The notes under the pieces were generated by a model. It ran no database searches. It was not told the origin of the DNA and saw nothing but the letters and a program-made list of their open reading frames with translations. Shown here in pieces: positions 14,218-27,768 of a DNA stretch of 64,000 nucleotides. The DNA lies in assembly GCF_000003855.2 (NCBI RefSeq), contig NW_003101663.1:521715-585714 (forward strand). The letters run 5' to 3'. Source of the stretch: Blastomyces gilchristii SLH14081 (taxonomy: Eukaryota; Ascomycota; Eurotiomycetes; Onygenales; Ajellomycetaceae). The position numbers were made by a program, and so were the translations under genes. Positions within the stretch are counted from its first letter, which is position 1; each line of letters opens with the position of its first letter.

Positions 14218-15473
14218 GTTGGCTTCTCTGCCCTTGGCCTATGAACTCTAGTTAGAAAACGGTCCCTGGTGGCATGTGCTGTGTGCAATTTAAAAGGCAG
14301 GAGTAAGGTAACTAGGATCGAGGCATAATACATGTATAGCATGACAATATGAGAAGGTGAGCAGAACGCCAAATATGAATCAAAGTAGGTTTCTCCAATG
14401 TTCATATCATAAAATAATCTAGCCCAAATGTCAGAGTGAGGGGTGCATATTGCCTATCTACTATTTAGACCGGTATGAAATATATTAAAAGTAGCAATTA
14501 AAATCTTCCTCATTGTAGCTTATCAACATATCAGTACCGGTATTGACTTTGAGGCCCCAGTTGGCATTGGTCTGAGCTGATATCATATGCATCATGGAGG
14601 GGACATTTCCAGCATGGTGGGGTTATCAGGGCCTCGAAAGGAAGAAAAACTCCAGAACAAAAAGGAGAACACATATGAAATGGCATCGAGGCAAAGTAAC
14701 AAGACAAAAGAGATCTGACTTACAATCGGGGAATATAAACGGCAAATTGGCGATATATCACGGCATCAAAGCCTCGAATGCTTTCCGCAGGTGGGAATTT
14801 TTTGTGGCTGCGGACTTTTTTGCGCCGGGACTGGGAAACGTTTCGCCGACGTGTAACGTTAGTTAAGGGGTGTTAACTATGCTATGCTTCTAGGCAAATT
14901 GAGTCAACACTTACGGATACTGGTGTGGTAGAGAGATATAATAATAGAGCACCTCAGGTCGTTTAAAAGCACCTATCGGCATACTTAATATAGTAAATTA
15001 ACACGTACTGCCAATTTAAGAGACACTGTTCACAGCAACAACTGAAACTCTAGAGATTTGTATGTGCTTAGCTAATCTCAGCGTCCTAACCCAAAAAGAA
15101 CTAGATTCTCACGTGACTGATACATCTCCGTCTTTTCGCTTTATCTCGAGAATTTTTTTTTCCTTTTCCAGCTCCAGCTTCATCCATTCATTATCGCCTT
15201 TTCGAGTCTGCTGGTAACGGACCTCTTGTAAGGTTCAATTGCCGTTTCTCGAGTCTCTAAGGGGTCGCTCCTCTATTCTTCGTTTTTTCCCTCCCTGTTC
15301 TCTTTATTTTTTCTTTTTTTCTTTTCTTTTTTTTCTCTTTTTTTCTTTTCTTTTTTTTCTCTTTTCAGTTTGTTCCTTTCGCGGTTAAATTGCTTCTCGC
15401 CTCCTCTCTCTATTGACGATTTTTGATACAACACTCCTATCCCTTTATTTCTCGCTATCAGACAACCGCTGGA
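14218..15473. other. Bidirectional promoter region
   Basis: This interval separates the divergent GARS-AIRS and PET127 starts. It holds no credible gene. Pyrimidine-rich DNA (15150-15420, TTTTCTTTTTCTC runs) lies directly before PET127. TGACT/TGAGTCA-like motifs, which in fungi can bind a Gcn4/CpcA factor controlling purine and amino-acid genes, include GAGTCAAC at about 14901 and GTGACTGA at about 15114. A role for them is only a suggestion. Confidence 0.4.
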
Positions 15474-18072
15474 ATGCTTAGGAGATCGCTCAAGTCCGTC
15501 ACACGCCCCACGTGTGGCTTTGTCTGTTTGCCTTGTCTGGTTGAAGTTGGATTCCGTACCCATGCCGTCCGCTCGTTTCGTCGCTCTCTAACAACCGTCC
15601 CTGTGGTCTCTGAATCGACAAACCCTTCTGTGATAGCCAATATAAAATACCCCCCTATTGGGGCAATCTCGGTGAGCAGTACTTCCCAGGATACAGTCGC
15701 GGCCATTCGTGACATATCCTTTCTTCCCATATAAGACCACAACCTTTCGCCTTCATCTACGGCGCATCTTTTCCTACTGGCGAAAATCGGATTTTCAAAA
15801 GCTAATATCTAGTTATTATGGAAGACAACTCCGGGAAGCGGCAAAAGGCAGAAGAAAAAGGCTACTAAACAGAAAAAAATCGGAAGAGCGGACAATGTCA
15901 GGGAACCAGCAAATCCAAAGTCCGCAGGGGGAGAGAGCGTGGTCCGCAAAACACGCAACAACATACCGCTCAAGAAACACATTGTACATACACCTGCTCC
16001 ACATCTAAGGACAAAACCGTCGCCAAGTCGACCTAAACACGATCAGTTTGTGAGTTTATCTATCACTTACGCAAGTAACAGGTCGCAGATTCAAACAGCT
16101 AACTTGAACGTAGTCTCCTCGGCATCGTGCCCGTCAGGATAGTGCAATTTTTAATACCGTTAAAGACATCCAACAATCGAGACGTCCCAGGCAGCCAGTT
16201 GGGGATCCCGCTCCACCCAAGCCGCTACGGAAGAAACAAGAGAAACCTAAAGCAACAAGTGTGGCGCACACCGGCATTTTGCAGTCGACAAGTGTATCAT
16301 TAACCCGTAAGGCGCTCGCCTCTGTCGTGTCCTCGTCGTGATTATTTTCATAGCTAACAGATCTCTAGCTCTTAGCATGGAAGGCGCAGAGGTACCGAGA
16401 CTTTCGTATGGTTTAGAGAGGGCTTTATTCAAGTAAGTAAATGTCAACTCCGCTCATGAAATCATCCTGTTAACTGTTTAACAACAGCCCCGGCGTTTAC
16501 CATCTTCAGGATCCGAGGACGCGAGTGTACAACTTTGATCCCTATCTGGGATCGATTATGCCGGTCAAGGAATTCGACTTTTCTGCGCTCAACGAATATA
16601 TAACATCTTCGCGGGATGATGGGTTGCGCGAGCTGGCCGTTCGTCATGGCAAGAAATACATTGGGTCCTCTTCAAGCATGACATCTGTTCTGTCACATTT
16701 CCACTACTTGCTCTCCGCCTGGCGGCCCCTGAATACTAGTTCTATTTCGCAGGGCTTTACCGAAGTGGCAAAGAACTTCACAAAGATCTTGCGAGCACCG
16801 TCCGCTGTCTTTCTGCGTTATAAGGATGGGGTCTACGCCATCGATGCGGATAAGGAATATGACAATGCGAACATTCTTATGAACCTGGGCAAGTCGATGG
16901 AGAAACTACTAACTATGCCCACTGAAGAATTCGAGCGGTACCGGAGATCGAGTACCGATAAAGTTACACCTGATGCCGTCGCGCCCGAAACTTACCATTA
17001 TACCACTTGCGGCAACTTCTTGATGAGGGCACAGCTTGATGCCTACGACCCCCGCCTTCCAGGCACCGGCATGTTTGACTTGAAGACTCGGGCTGTTTTA
17101 TCGATCCGGATGAATACAAGGCACTACGATCGTGGACTCGGATACCAAATCAAAGGTCGATTTGGGAAATTCGAGTCTTTCGAGCGCGAGTACTTCGACA
17201 TGATCCGCGCAGCGTTCCTAAAATACTCCCTACAAGTTCGCGTCGGCCGTATGGATGGCATATTTGTTGCTTTCCACAACATTGAACGCATCTTCGGTTT
17301 CCAATATGTCAGCTTGCCCGAGATGGATCTGGCCCTTCACGGCCAAACAGATACCGCCCTTGGAGACGCGGAGTTTCAACTTAGTGTGTCCCTCTGGGAC
17401 ACAGTTCTGGCTAAGGCTACCGAAAAATTCCCTAACCAATCGCTGCGCTTCCATTTCGAAACGCGGGAGACACAAACACCTTGCATGTATGTCTTTGCGG
17501 AACCCGTCACAGAGGAACAAATTGAAGAGATTCAGAATCGCAACAAGGCGGAAATTGAAGCTGTTCAAAGAAAACTCTTATTCCCCGACGAACTCGAACA
17601 GAAGGGTGAAGATGCCCTCGACCAAGAAGGGACCTCCCTTCAGGCATCGTCAGGAACAATCACTGAGCCCGTTTCATCTGAGCCAGAAATTACAGTTTCT
17701 GACGGCGAAGCCGCAGCCGACATCACCGCTGAGCCTTCCGAGGATTTCGCTAACAAACCATTATTTGCCATGAGCATCACCATCAACAACAAGGTAAATG
17801 GCAGACCTGTCGAGCGGCCACAGCTTTTCACTGCCAGAGACAAGTGGGATGTGGAGTACACATTCACTACGTTCAACAACCCAGAACGCGCGTGGGCAAT
17901 TTACTCAGCTTGCCAGAGAAGGCGGGAACTCAGCCTTGACTTCGACGACGACGAAACCATCGAGGATAACGCTTTTCAGATCCAGTTGCAGAAGATTAGC
18001 CAAGAAGGCAGGGCGTGGCGCAGACGGCAAGATAGAATAGAGCAGGAGACCGGCACCATTGTTCTACAATAG
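15474..18072 (+). CDS. PET127: Mitochondrial RNA-processing protein Pet127
   Basis: This is a homologue of yeast Pet127, a mitochondrial membrane-associated protein needed for 5' processing and turnover of mitochondrial RNAs. Exons read 15474-15671, 15813-16049, 16114-16306, 16369-16432 and 16488-18072, giving 758 residues in frame. The N-terminus (MLRRSLKSVTRPTCG..., rich in R, S and T without acids) looks like a mitochondrial presequence. A basic low-complexity linker follows (about 67-200). The conserved core starts at SYGLERALFNPGVYHLQDPRTRVYNFDPYL and continues with SAWRPLNTS, DPRLPGTGMFDLKTRA and KGRFGKFESFEREYFDM. FDLKTRA is the region compared with PD-(D/E)XK nucleases. An acidic Glu-rich insert occurs around residues 590-650. 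The intron at 16050-16113 is supported by a GCTAAC branch motif. The next gene is over 4 kb away. Confidence 0.92.
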
Positions 18073-21000
18073 AACAGAGTGGATATGACAGCCGCCTTCC
18101 ATCGTTCGCTCTTCGGGAGCTGAGGAAATATGTATCAAAAGGTATTTTAAAAGGGTTCTGGGTATAAATACTTCGTGTTCTGGCGTTTTCATATCCCATA
18201 TTTTTATTCTTCTGCTGCCTTACCTACCCCTTGATGATGATGATATATGGCAACATGTTTATATTACCCCTTTTATCCATTTTATTACATTCTTCCATTT
18301 TAGAACACAGCACTACACTACACTGTACTATATGCAATGGGTGCCCTCTGCTTGCCTCATGATTTGCAACCCCATCTGTTCTGATAAGCATAACATACGG
18401 CTTTAATATCGCACTATTATTTCCTCCTCGGCTTTTTTTTTTAAAGCTCTATGCGATGTTTGGTTCTTTCGCATGTGAGTTAATTGGCTTTTTGGCGTTC
18501 GTGTTGCTTTTACATATATATTTTTATTCATTTTTTGCTCCTGTTTATAGAATAATGCTGCTTTTGTCATGTTTTCTCTCTGAATTCCCGGCATTGCCAA
18601 GTATGAAAATAGATTTCTTTGCGTTTCTCCTCCCTTGTTGCTTTTGTGGAACGACTTTTCAAGACACGGAAAGAAAAAGCTTGAAGGAAGCTCCTGTTTT
18701 AGTTGCTCCAGGCGCATCTAAGATTAGACTGGGCACAATGTCCTGTGAGACGGTTCAGATATTTAAACCAGAATGCATAATTCCGGGTCTAGAAGGGCCA
18801 GAATTCTGTGAACTTTGGAAGGGTCTCCAGGATTACACGTACGCTGAATGTTGTGCATTATTCAGATATTATTCCTTCTAGCCCATCTCCAATTTTCTAC
18901 CGTGTTTCCTGACTTGGGTACAGACATACCGGCGGCTCCGATTTTTATCCCATAGGGAGAGGCAAAACTAACAGAAATGACAACTTCTGCAATCGCCTGC
19001 TTCCACCCCTTGTGACAATCCCGCTGTCAGTGCTCTCAACGGCAAGCATCATAGTCAGCAGCGCCCAAGCCTGCATTCTAGATCTTGCTTAACAAATATA
19101 TGCTTAGGTTATTTCAATCGTGTCGGCTGTGTTCCACCACATATCGATATATATTCTGTTACAAGACCACTAGGGCAGTTTAGTTCTGGCTAGAATAATT
19201 ACGATAGCTTCGAGAAAAAAGGTTGATAGCCCTGAACCATTTGCATGACTTGATGAGATGCTATTTCGATGTCTGGATACGATTCCTGGGTGCGCCTTGC
19301 AACCATATACACATATGGAGCAGCTGCGCGAAGGCTGCATATCAGCATGGCCAACGAACGGGTGGATTTAATTTATGATGAATTCGGTACAACCATTAAC
19401 TAGCTCACAAGTGAGGAGAGGAAGGAGTTGGTTGTAGCAAATGGAGTGCTTGGGAAATCAGCTTCAGAGAGATGGGTATCATTTTGAGAATGGCTGTGTT
19501 TCCCAAAAGGGTTTGCCTCTTATCGAGTGGAGGAGCAAATATATTATCAGTATCTACTGATACTCCAGAAAACACGGCTGCATACACTTGTGAAGCGTCT
19601 CTCCATGTTGTTCTTGTTCTTCTTCCATAAGAAAAACAGCACAAAAAGGGGAAATTCCAGCGCGCGATCTACCGAAACGTGGACCTTTTTAAGCTCCAAT
19701 GGCAAAATAAAGTTGAGCAACAACGGCTGTTTGTGAGAGATATCGATGGCATAATTATCAGAGATCACAGGTGCTTTCGAAGGCGCGCTGTGCTGTTTTA
19801 TGTTTGATGAGATAAATAAAAGTCCTTCCCGTCGTCGACGCTCTTGTTTCGAGCGATCAGAATCCGTTGTTGTTCATTGGTCAATTCGGTGCCTTAAGAC
19901 GGAACACTAGCCTAGCCGCCAGTCAAACGTTAAATACTCGCTTATCATTTCGTCATAAAAAGCAAAGTTGCAGCTTCACCTGGAGGCTGAGAATCCGAAA
20001 AAGCCATCAGTCCACCAAACCTTCTCCTAACGCGCGAGAGAGGAGCCACAGGGGAGCCTGATGGCGAACCGCGCAAAATCAACAAGTTGCCTGATTGGTT
20101 CGCAAGCAGTCCCGTTCTCGACCTCCCGCCAATACGGGCTTGCCATTGGATGGAGCTTGCCCAATATCAAACTCGATGGCGACAAGAGCTCTAGATCGAC
20201 AGGATTATAGTGCGCTCGTCGATGATGACGTGCCTGGCGGCGTATGCAAAGCGCCTAAGGCCAGCATGCAAACTGTAGCGGCCGCCACCTCAGGCGTGTT
20301 GCCACAGCGATCGCCTCACATGCACGTGATCCACCATAATCCGTAGCTAGCTTTCTCCGAGATTAATGAGATCAACCATCCTCACAAAACTAGTTTTGCC
20401 CAAATCGTTGAATCTGCTTTTCGTTTTCGCATTTTCCCTGTTTTGACTTTTGAAGTTTTGGTTTACCCCACATTGGTCTTATTTTTCAGCTCTGAACATT
20501 TAGCCGATTCATGCGCCACCTTTTTTGATATCCGCGACCATCGTAATTTCTAACAGGTCTGCTTCGAAGGTGGTTTTGGCGATGTAGATAAAAAACACAA
20601 CATTCACGTATAAGCAGTGCGATCTGTCTCCGGAGAATCTACCGACTGAATAATGATAAGGTGTTTGTGTGTTTTGAGAAGATTTTTTGCTCAAGTCACT
20701 TCGTCCATGGTGCTCCAAGGTAGTTCGCGCGCATCGCGTCCTTGATATTTATTTGCCATTCAATGTAACGCTCAAGATGCACTCAACTGATGGTTCAGGC
20801 AATAAATTTCAAATAGCTCATGGGATTATTTATACATACACTGCACAGTCCTTTTGTCATCATCATATAGTCGACTTGGACATGCACCTTTGATGACATG
20901 AGTTATCTTTCTGTTTCCAAGTTCTGATGCTGTAAACAATCGTTCGTCTTACTGTATCAGGCAAGAATACGGAGACATATGCGGGATAGCAGACGGAGCG

Positions 21001-22275
21001 CAAACGAGTTAAGTCGAAAATGGAGAACGTAGGTAGCATTGAGGATTGTGCTGATGTTGCATGGAAGGCCAGCCATCCTCGAAGTTCAGGGGTTAAGGGG
21101 CAGCCATCACGTCACAATGACTATACAGCGGGACGTCCCAGAGACGCTTTTAAAGGGCCAAAGAGAGCTTGACTGTTTGGCCGGAGAGCTGTTGTGAACG
21201 ATGTGGAATCATAATTGGAGGGGAGTTGAGTGTGAGAGAAGTCCATGTTGGAAACCAACGACAGACAAACAAAACTTGTCTCTTAACTCTCTCCCAAAGT
21301 ACGGAGTAATGACAATCATACCTGCAGGGCGTGTCAGCGGCGAGAGAATAATATATACATATATATATATGGTCTCTTATGATTGGGGTGGTATTTCTGT
21401 AACTAATAATCGCGCAAGCCACGGCTTACCTTGGTAACCTTATCAGGGCCACACAGCACCTTGGTTCGGAGGATTGTTCAAACAATGGAATAGCGATCAA
21501 TCGCCGATCGACATGCCGTTTGCCGGCAGTTTATGCCATGTGTTTGTTTGATGACGATGAGCAGGAGGACAGACGCTGCGTAGAGAAAATAATAGTAAGT
21601 ATATGGTAGATGTATCGTATTATTGAGGGCGTGTATTGATACCGTATCCAGCGGCCTGCTTTGCTTAGTTATAACATCGTCCTATTCTGCTCGGCTCGCA
21701 TCCAAGACATTTTCCTTCCAACCTCGACTTCACCCCTCTCGTCGACAACTCACCCACCTGCGTTTCTTCTCTTCTTGCTTCTCCTTCTTCTCCTCATATT
21801 CCGTCTGCCGATGTTAGATCAATGAATCATATTTAGATTGCCTCTTGATGTGCACTGACACCACATCCCGCAGCCACCTCATCCGTCTGACTACTGCATA
21901 AGAATCCACCGCCCTCCATTCTACGGTGTTACTGGACGCCATTCGATCGGTGACAGGTCGCCCTTTTCGGCATGGCATCTCAGCCAGCCAGCTTGTTGTT
22001 GATCGGCTGATCTGGATGAGCTAGTAGTAATAGCGTCGTTCGATAATACGTTCTCCAGACGATAGTGTATCCAGAAGGCTGAGGGGCTTGGAAGCACAAG
22101 CTCCGCTTGTTTTTGGCTCTATCAATTTCTGTATCCTCTATCGGTCAGCCTCCAATCACTGATTCCCTTGAGTTGCACTTGTGCTCTTCTTTCTACCCAA
22201 TCTGGATCTCCGCGAGGTTCTGTTATTCGGCGTTTCCTCTTGGTTGGGACTACTCTTTCTTCCCTCGCTACCACG
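18073..22275. other. Long spacer with possible gene remnants
   Basis: No intact gene was recognised in 4.2 kb. From 19860 to 20345 the composition is GC-balanced, and all three plus frames have 60-85-residue openings that break at stops, which could be a decayed gene. No family could be named. From 21600 to 22270 the DNA is CT-rich in places and probably includes the promoter and leader of the PH-LRR gene. A TACGGAGTA motif lies at 21300-21308. Confidence 0.4.
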
Positions 22276-25200
22276 ATGGCGGAGAGATCTAATAATAATA
22301 AGGCCCAGCGGAGGAAGAGCTTAAGTTTCTTTAGCCGGACTGGATTACTGGGTTCTGGCTTTGCTGGCCCAGCCAAAACCCCGCGCGGACACGATCGATC
22401 TGTTTCCGATGGCTGGTATGAGACAGCACACCGCTCAGATTTGCAGCCGCCAAGGGTGCAGCAAAGGTTGCGGAAGAACAGCGGGCGACCCTACAGTAGC
22501 GGCTCCCTGTTTGTCACGGTAAATTGCACCACGTCCCTGTTTGCCATAATATTAATCCTTTCTGCTTCACTCCCTTTGAAACAAAATATTTTGCATGTTA
22601 TTTCCAACCATATTGGCATTACACACTCTCGATGCCTCCCTGAATGGCCAAGCCGTTCCACCAATTATGGTTTTGGGCTCTCTAGTTTTTTCTCTCAGTC
22701 CCTAATTTCTCTCGCGGCTTTATACAGGAAAACTTCGCCTTCCAGTCCACAGATGAGTTCACCAATACGCGGTCGAAATCCTCTCAGAAATCCATGCGAA
22801 AATCCGTGTTTGGGTCCTTGCGCTCGCTGGGCTCAATCGATGACGACCAGCGCTCGACAAGAGCCCGTTCCAAAGCGTCCTCGGGCGACGAAGAAGACCT
22901 TGCTACAAGCTTGGCCACCCTGAAATCCCTCCTGGGCAACCAAGTCCTACACCATGGCGAAGTCCAAACAACAGGCGGCATGTGGCGGAAGAAGAGTCAG
23001 TACCTAGTACTAACGGATACGCATTTGGTACGGTTCAAGAGCCAGTCAAAGGCGGGAGAGCTTTTCCCCTCAATCCCGGCTTCGTGGGGTCGAAATTCTC
23101 TGGCTTCAACATCCACGAATCGACATTCAATGGTTTCGATTGCTTCCTTTCAAGACCCACAGCTGGCGACCTATTCGGACCTTGCGTCGGGAATACCATT
23201 GAGCTCTATAGTGGCTGTCTACAAGCTTGATGATGGACGACCTTACTTTTCAATTGAGGTCTGTCATATGGATGAACGATCCCCCAAACCATCGTCGTTG
23301 CAGCTGCAGCTTAATGACCCGGAGGAATCTGGACTATGGCTAGCGGGTATCCGTGCAGCAGCAGAGCAAGCCCGAGCTATAGACCCTCCGATGTTTGACC
23401 AAAAATCTGTGGAATACGTTGCGAGAGCCCTCGAACTTGAACGAGACTATGACCCAGATTGTTTCCGAATGTACAAGGTCGTGCAACGCGTGTCGGCCAA
23501 GTCTAGTAGTAGATCATCGAATGACGATCTCGCGAAGCTTACTTCGAATGTGTGTTATCTGGCTATCGGCGTCCATAAAATCCATTTAATACCTCTGCCA
23601 AAGTCATCCAATCGGGGCTCCGTCGCCTCTCTAACCGAGTTGGATATGAACATGTCATTTGGGTTGATGACGTTGGCGTCCCTATCGATGCAACGAGGCG
23701 ACGATGCCTTCCAGCTAGTCTTCCGGTATTTTTATGTTTATTTTCTTATATATATATATACATATTTATATATTATTCCCCCCCCTCCCCCTTTCTTTTG
23801 GGCGGTGTCGTTCCAGGATTTTATACTACCCCTCGTTTGTAGCGCTCACTAACGTTCTCCCAGTGTCCCACTCCGTCATCCTTTCGGCTTGTATCTTTCG
23901 TCATCGTTCTCGAGCGAGATCGCTGTTCTGATACGACAGAGAGCGGAATGGCTTAGGCCCGAATGGCTCCAGCAACCTTTCGCCTTCAACGTTCCTCAAC
24001 ATATAGAAGATCAAATCACTCCATTAATGTACGTGGACCAAGATCATGGTGGGTTCGACCGCACTCTTACTGCTTATTGCGCCGCCTACGATATCGACAC
24101 CTCAAACATACGTTATACAATCGACTACGCCTGTGATGATGCTCCATGCTTCCGTTTACTACAGCCCGCAAACGGCAAGGACCGCCGCAAGTACTCCGCC
24201 TTAGAACTTCTTGCTGTTATGCGCTCGCTACGGTATAATGAGTCCTTCGTTACAATCTCGTTCATGGATATCAATTTAGACGTTCTTCATAGTATACGCG
24301 ACCCCTGTGGAATTGATATAGATGCTGCAACAACCCGTTCCAACCTTGCTATTCGACTACCTGGCCAAGAGAATATGTCTATCTTGTCCCAGGAAATTCG
24401 CGCCCTATGTCTGAAGAATAAACGTCTTAGAAAGCTAGATTTCTCGTTTTGTCTAACTAGGCAGCCATCCTCGAGCAGGGGGGTGCTTGATCCGGGTTGC
24501 GGAATTCCGGAGGCGATATTCCCCCTTTGTCGACGCCAGCTAACGAACGTGGATTGGGTCGTATTAAATGGAATCAAACTCGGCGACTCGGACCTAGATT
24601 ATCTGGTTGATGCTGCGTCACAGAAATCATCCCACCTCCGTGCCCTTGAGATCAGCCATTGCGGCCTATCAATTCATGATCTAGACCTCATTCTTTCTAC
24701 ATTCACTGCTCAGGAGAACACTCTGGAGTCCATTGATATCTCCGGTGTTCAGGGTAGATTAAGCCCAGAACTATTCCAGCAGCAAATAGGCTATTTTGCA
24801 CACATCCGAAAGATAAACCTGACCCACATTTCAAGAACAACCGGACCGGAACCTCTAATAGCTCCAGAAACACTACTAAATTGGCGACTCGAAGAGTTGT
24901 CCCTGAGTCACACAGCGGTTAATGAACAAACTGTGGATTCGATCGCAGCATACCTGGCAAGCTCCAAATCAAGTACACTTCGAAATTTAAAGCTCGACCA
25001 ATGTGGCCTTACAGGAAAAGACGTTGCTGTGTTTCTCCATTCTATGACCAGTGATTCAGGCAAACCACGAAACATCCATCTTCACGTCAGCGAGAATCGC
25101 CTTCATTTGGACTACTCCCTCCTAGTTACCGCGATTGCGAACAATAAGACTCCAACTCATCTGACTATGAGAATGATGGAATTTCAAAAAGAAGACCACT

Positions 25201-26606
25201 TCCGGCAATTAGTTGATGCCGTGAGGAAAAACACAACATTAAAGTATCTCGACATATCGAAGGCGTCTCTGCCATATGATGCTGGCCCGGAAACGTGCAA
25301 GGCGCTCCAACTAATGTTCGAAGAAAATACCACAATCGAGGAATTAGATATCAGCGGTGAATATGCCCACCTAGACGTTGCTAGGTTTGGTATTGGTTTA
25401 AACCTTGCCTTGACTGGGCTGAAGAAGAACACTTCGCTGAGGGTACTGAAGATTGAACATCAGAGACTGGGGCTTCAAGGGGCTAATACACTTGCTTCTG
25501 TGTTAGAGGAAAATGGAACCCTCTTTGAAGTTTACTGTGATAATAATGAAATTAATCTCCAGTCATTTACCGTACTAGTTAATGGCCTACAGAAAAACAA
25601 GAAGCTTCTGCATCTTCCCGCAATGGTACGGGACAGAGAGCAATGTCTAGAACGGGTTCGTCGTGAAATCGAATCCGTGAGCCAGAACGTTTCAAACTCC
25701 GGCGGGTCTAAAGCAACTACTATCCGCAAAACTCTCCAGGCCGCTGTCTCTGGGGGAGGTACAAGCTCGGGTAACAAGTTGGCAAAAGCAGCACCGGCAT
25801 CGCTACAACAGGGGAATCCTCATACAGCCACAGTCTCCTCGCCGTTAGCCTCATCCGCGCCTATTCTAGCTAGCTCAACCACCCCACCCCACTTCATCCG
25901 GCATGATGTGCAAGCCGTGCTTCAATCGCTAAGCCAGAAATGGGATATTGAAGTACAACGCCTCCAACGGTATCTAGTCCGGAACTACAATCTGGCCCAT
26001 GGTCTTATCGATGAATACAGTAACGGCACCGACGACGATGCGATGAGCGATGGCCGGCCGACTACGGCAGCCAGCCTTGGTACATTCCTCAACCAGCTCT
26101 CGTTTGATGAGACCAATCCAACCCGAAGTGAAGAACCATTACCTTATGAAACCCGAACTGCAGAGCAAAATTCCGAGCTTGAAAACGGCAACGATGACGA
26201 AAAGCTTACCATCCAAAGCGCCAAGACTGATGAGCAATCATCCACACCCGATCCTTCTCACACCCGCTCTTCCCGCCCTCCCCTCCTCAAATACCACACA
26301 TCTAGCGGCCTACAAACATCTTCCACAAACTCCTGCCCCACCCCGCCCCTCCCACGCCTTGCCATCCCAGCGACTGCAGGTAACAGCATCCGCACAAGCA
26401 AGAGTAATAGCAACTTGAGCGCCAGCACATCCACTAGCACATCAACCGGCACAGGCACCCGGTTATCCGAAACTGCTTCCTCGCTACGCGGATTGCTTCT
26501 GGCGCGATCAGCGGAGCGACGGGAGCAAAAGAATGATAAGGGGCCTATCCTAACCTTCAACCAGCCACCTAGGCTTGATTGGAGGTTACCTGACTTGGAA
26601 ATGTGA
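22276..26606 (+). CDS. PH-like and leucine-rich-repeat protein
   Basis: This is a large protein with the order PH-like domain, leucine-rich repeats, disordered tail. Exons read 22276-22518, 22728-23725 and 23864-26606 (1,327 residues). The start is the MAERSNNN ATG; an upstream in-frame extension has no support. The PH-like segment (roughly residues 165-305) includes HHGEVQTTGGMWRKKSQYLVLTD and ends near SGLWLAGIRAAAEQARAI. From about 520 to 960 there are irregular ribonuclease-inhibitor-like repeats, for example LRKLDFSFC, LRALEISHCGLS, LRNLKLDQCGLTGKDVAVFL, LKYLDISKASL and LRVLKIEHQRLGLQGANTLASVL. The last 300 residues are Ser/Thr/Pro-rich. The architecture recalls animal CARMIL actin regulators, but orthology is not established. 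It is probably cytoplasmic, with no signal or membrane segment. It converges on the SUR1-type gene. Confidence 0.85.
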
Positions 26607-27736
26607 AACACTTAAATATTTGCTAATTATATTTTATCGTTTTTCTTGCTCGTTTCCCCTCTATTTTATTTTCCGCTGGGAATGATTGTATTGCTTCTTT
26701 CACTTCTTTCACTTCTTTTGCCTTTTTTCTCTTTGTTATTAGCGATTCATTTTCTGGGGCCGGTTCTCCCTGGCAGGCATGTCTTGTTTTGGTATTGTGT
26801 CTCTGTTCGTCTATCTACTTTATTATTTATTTATTTTATTTTATTTTATTTATTTATTTCTTTCTTTCTTTCTTTTCATCTACGGGTTAGTAGGTCTCAG
26901 GGGGGGGGCTAGTTGATTTTTCGCTTTGTTTATTATGCTTTCGTCTCCCACATTCAAACCCCTCGTCATATACATATCGCTTATATACATTACATACTTT
27001 GCGCCTTTTTCTTCTCTCTACTGGTTTTCTTCTCCCTTCTATCTGATCTTCTGTTCCGCTTCATTTGCTTTTCAAACCTTCCAACAGGCCGTTGCAAATA
27101 GCCTGGTATCATTTGGCTCATGGAGAGTCGTGGGTATATCCGATTTGATGACAGCAAAAATGTTGGAAGGGGACATCAATGGGTAAATTTGAGGCTCGTA
27201 TGACCCTATCACTGATTATTTGGCAACTTGCCCTTTCATGTGGTATTTTCTGTTGGAAATATCAATTTTCTTTGAGAAGGAAAAAAATAAAAATAAAAAT
27301 AAAAATAAAATAAAAAAAAAAAGAGCTTGAAACGCCCATGATGACAGCTATTTTAGTTGGATCGTATTGTTCTCTTGCTCCTGTCCCGATTTTTATATTA
27401 GCGATGGACGGGCCTGTCAAAATAATAACGATTGAAGTGCTGCTACGTTGAAAATTTTCTCTAAACGTATACCAAGCTTATTCTATTGACTTGAATTATA
27501 GATACGGCTAATGCATGTTAATGCCATTGTTTTTCCTCCTGAATAGCATCTGATGTTCAGCTTTGTCTCATCAATGTGAATTCTCTTTCAATCTCTATGC
27601 ATCTTCCTTCTCATTCATGAAAAAGTGTGGGGTGAGCAGATACCAGAAATATTAGATAACAAATATGTATTTTATATTAGATAAATCATAAATAATGAGC
27701 CCTCTCTTCCCTCTCGAGAGGACATAGAACGAGCAG

Positions 27737-27768
<32 letters not shown>

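Noticed and set aside
16050..16140. In-frame stops in the PET127 N-terminal region
   Set aside because: A 64-base intron (16050-16113) with a GCTAAC branch motif removes them and keeps the frame to the conserved core.
18456..18881. Hydrophobic 141-codon frame after PET127
   Set aside because: It comes from T-rich 3' flank DNA, with no start context, splice signals or known motif.
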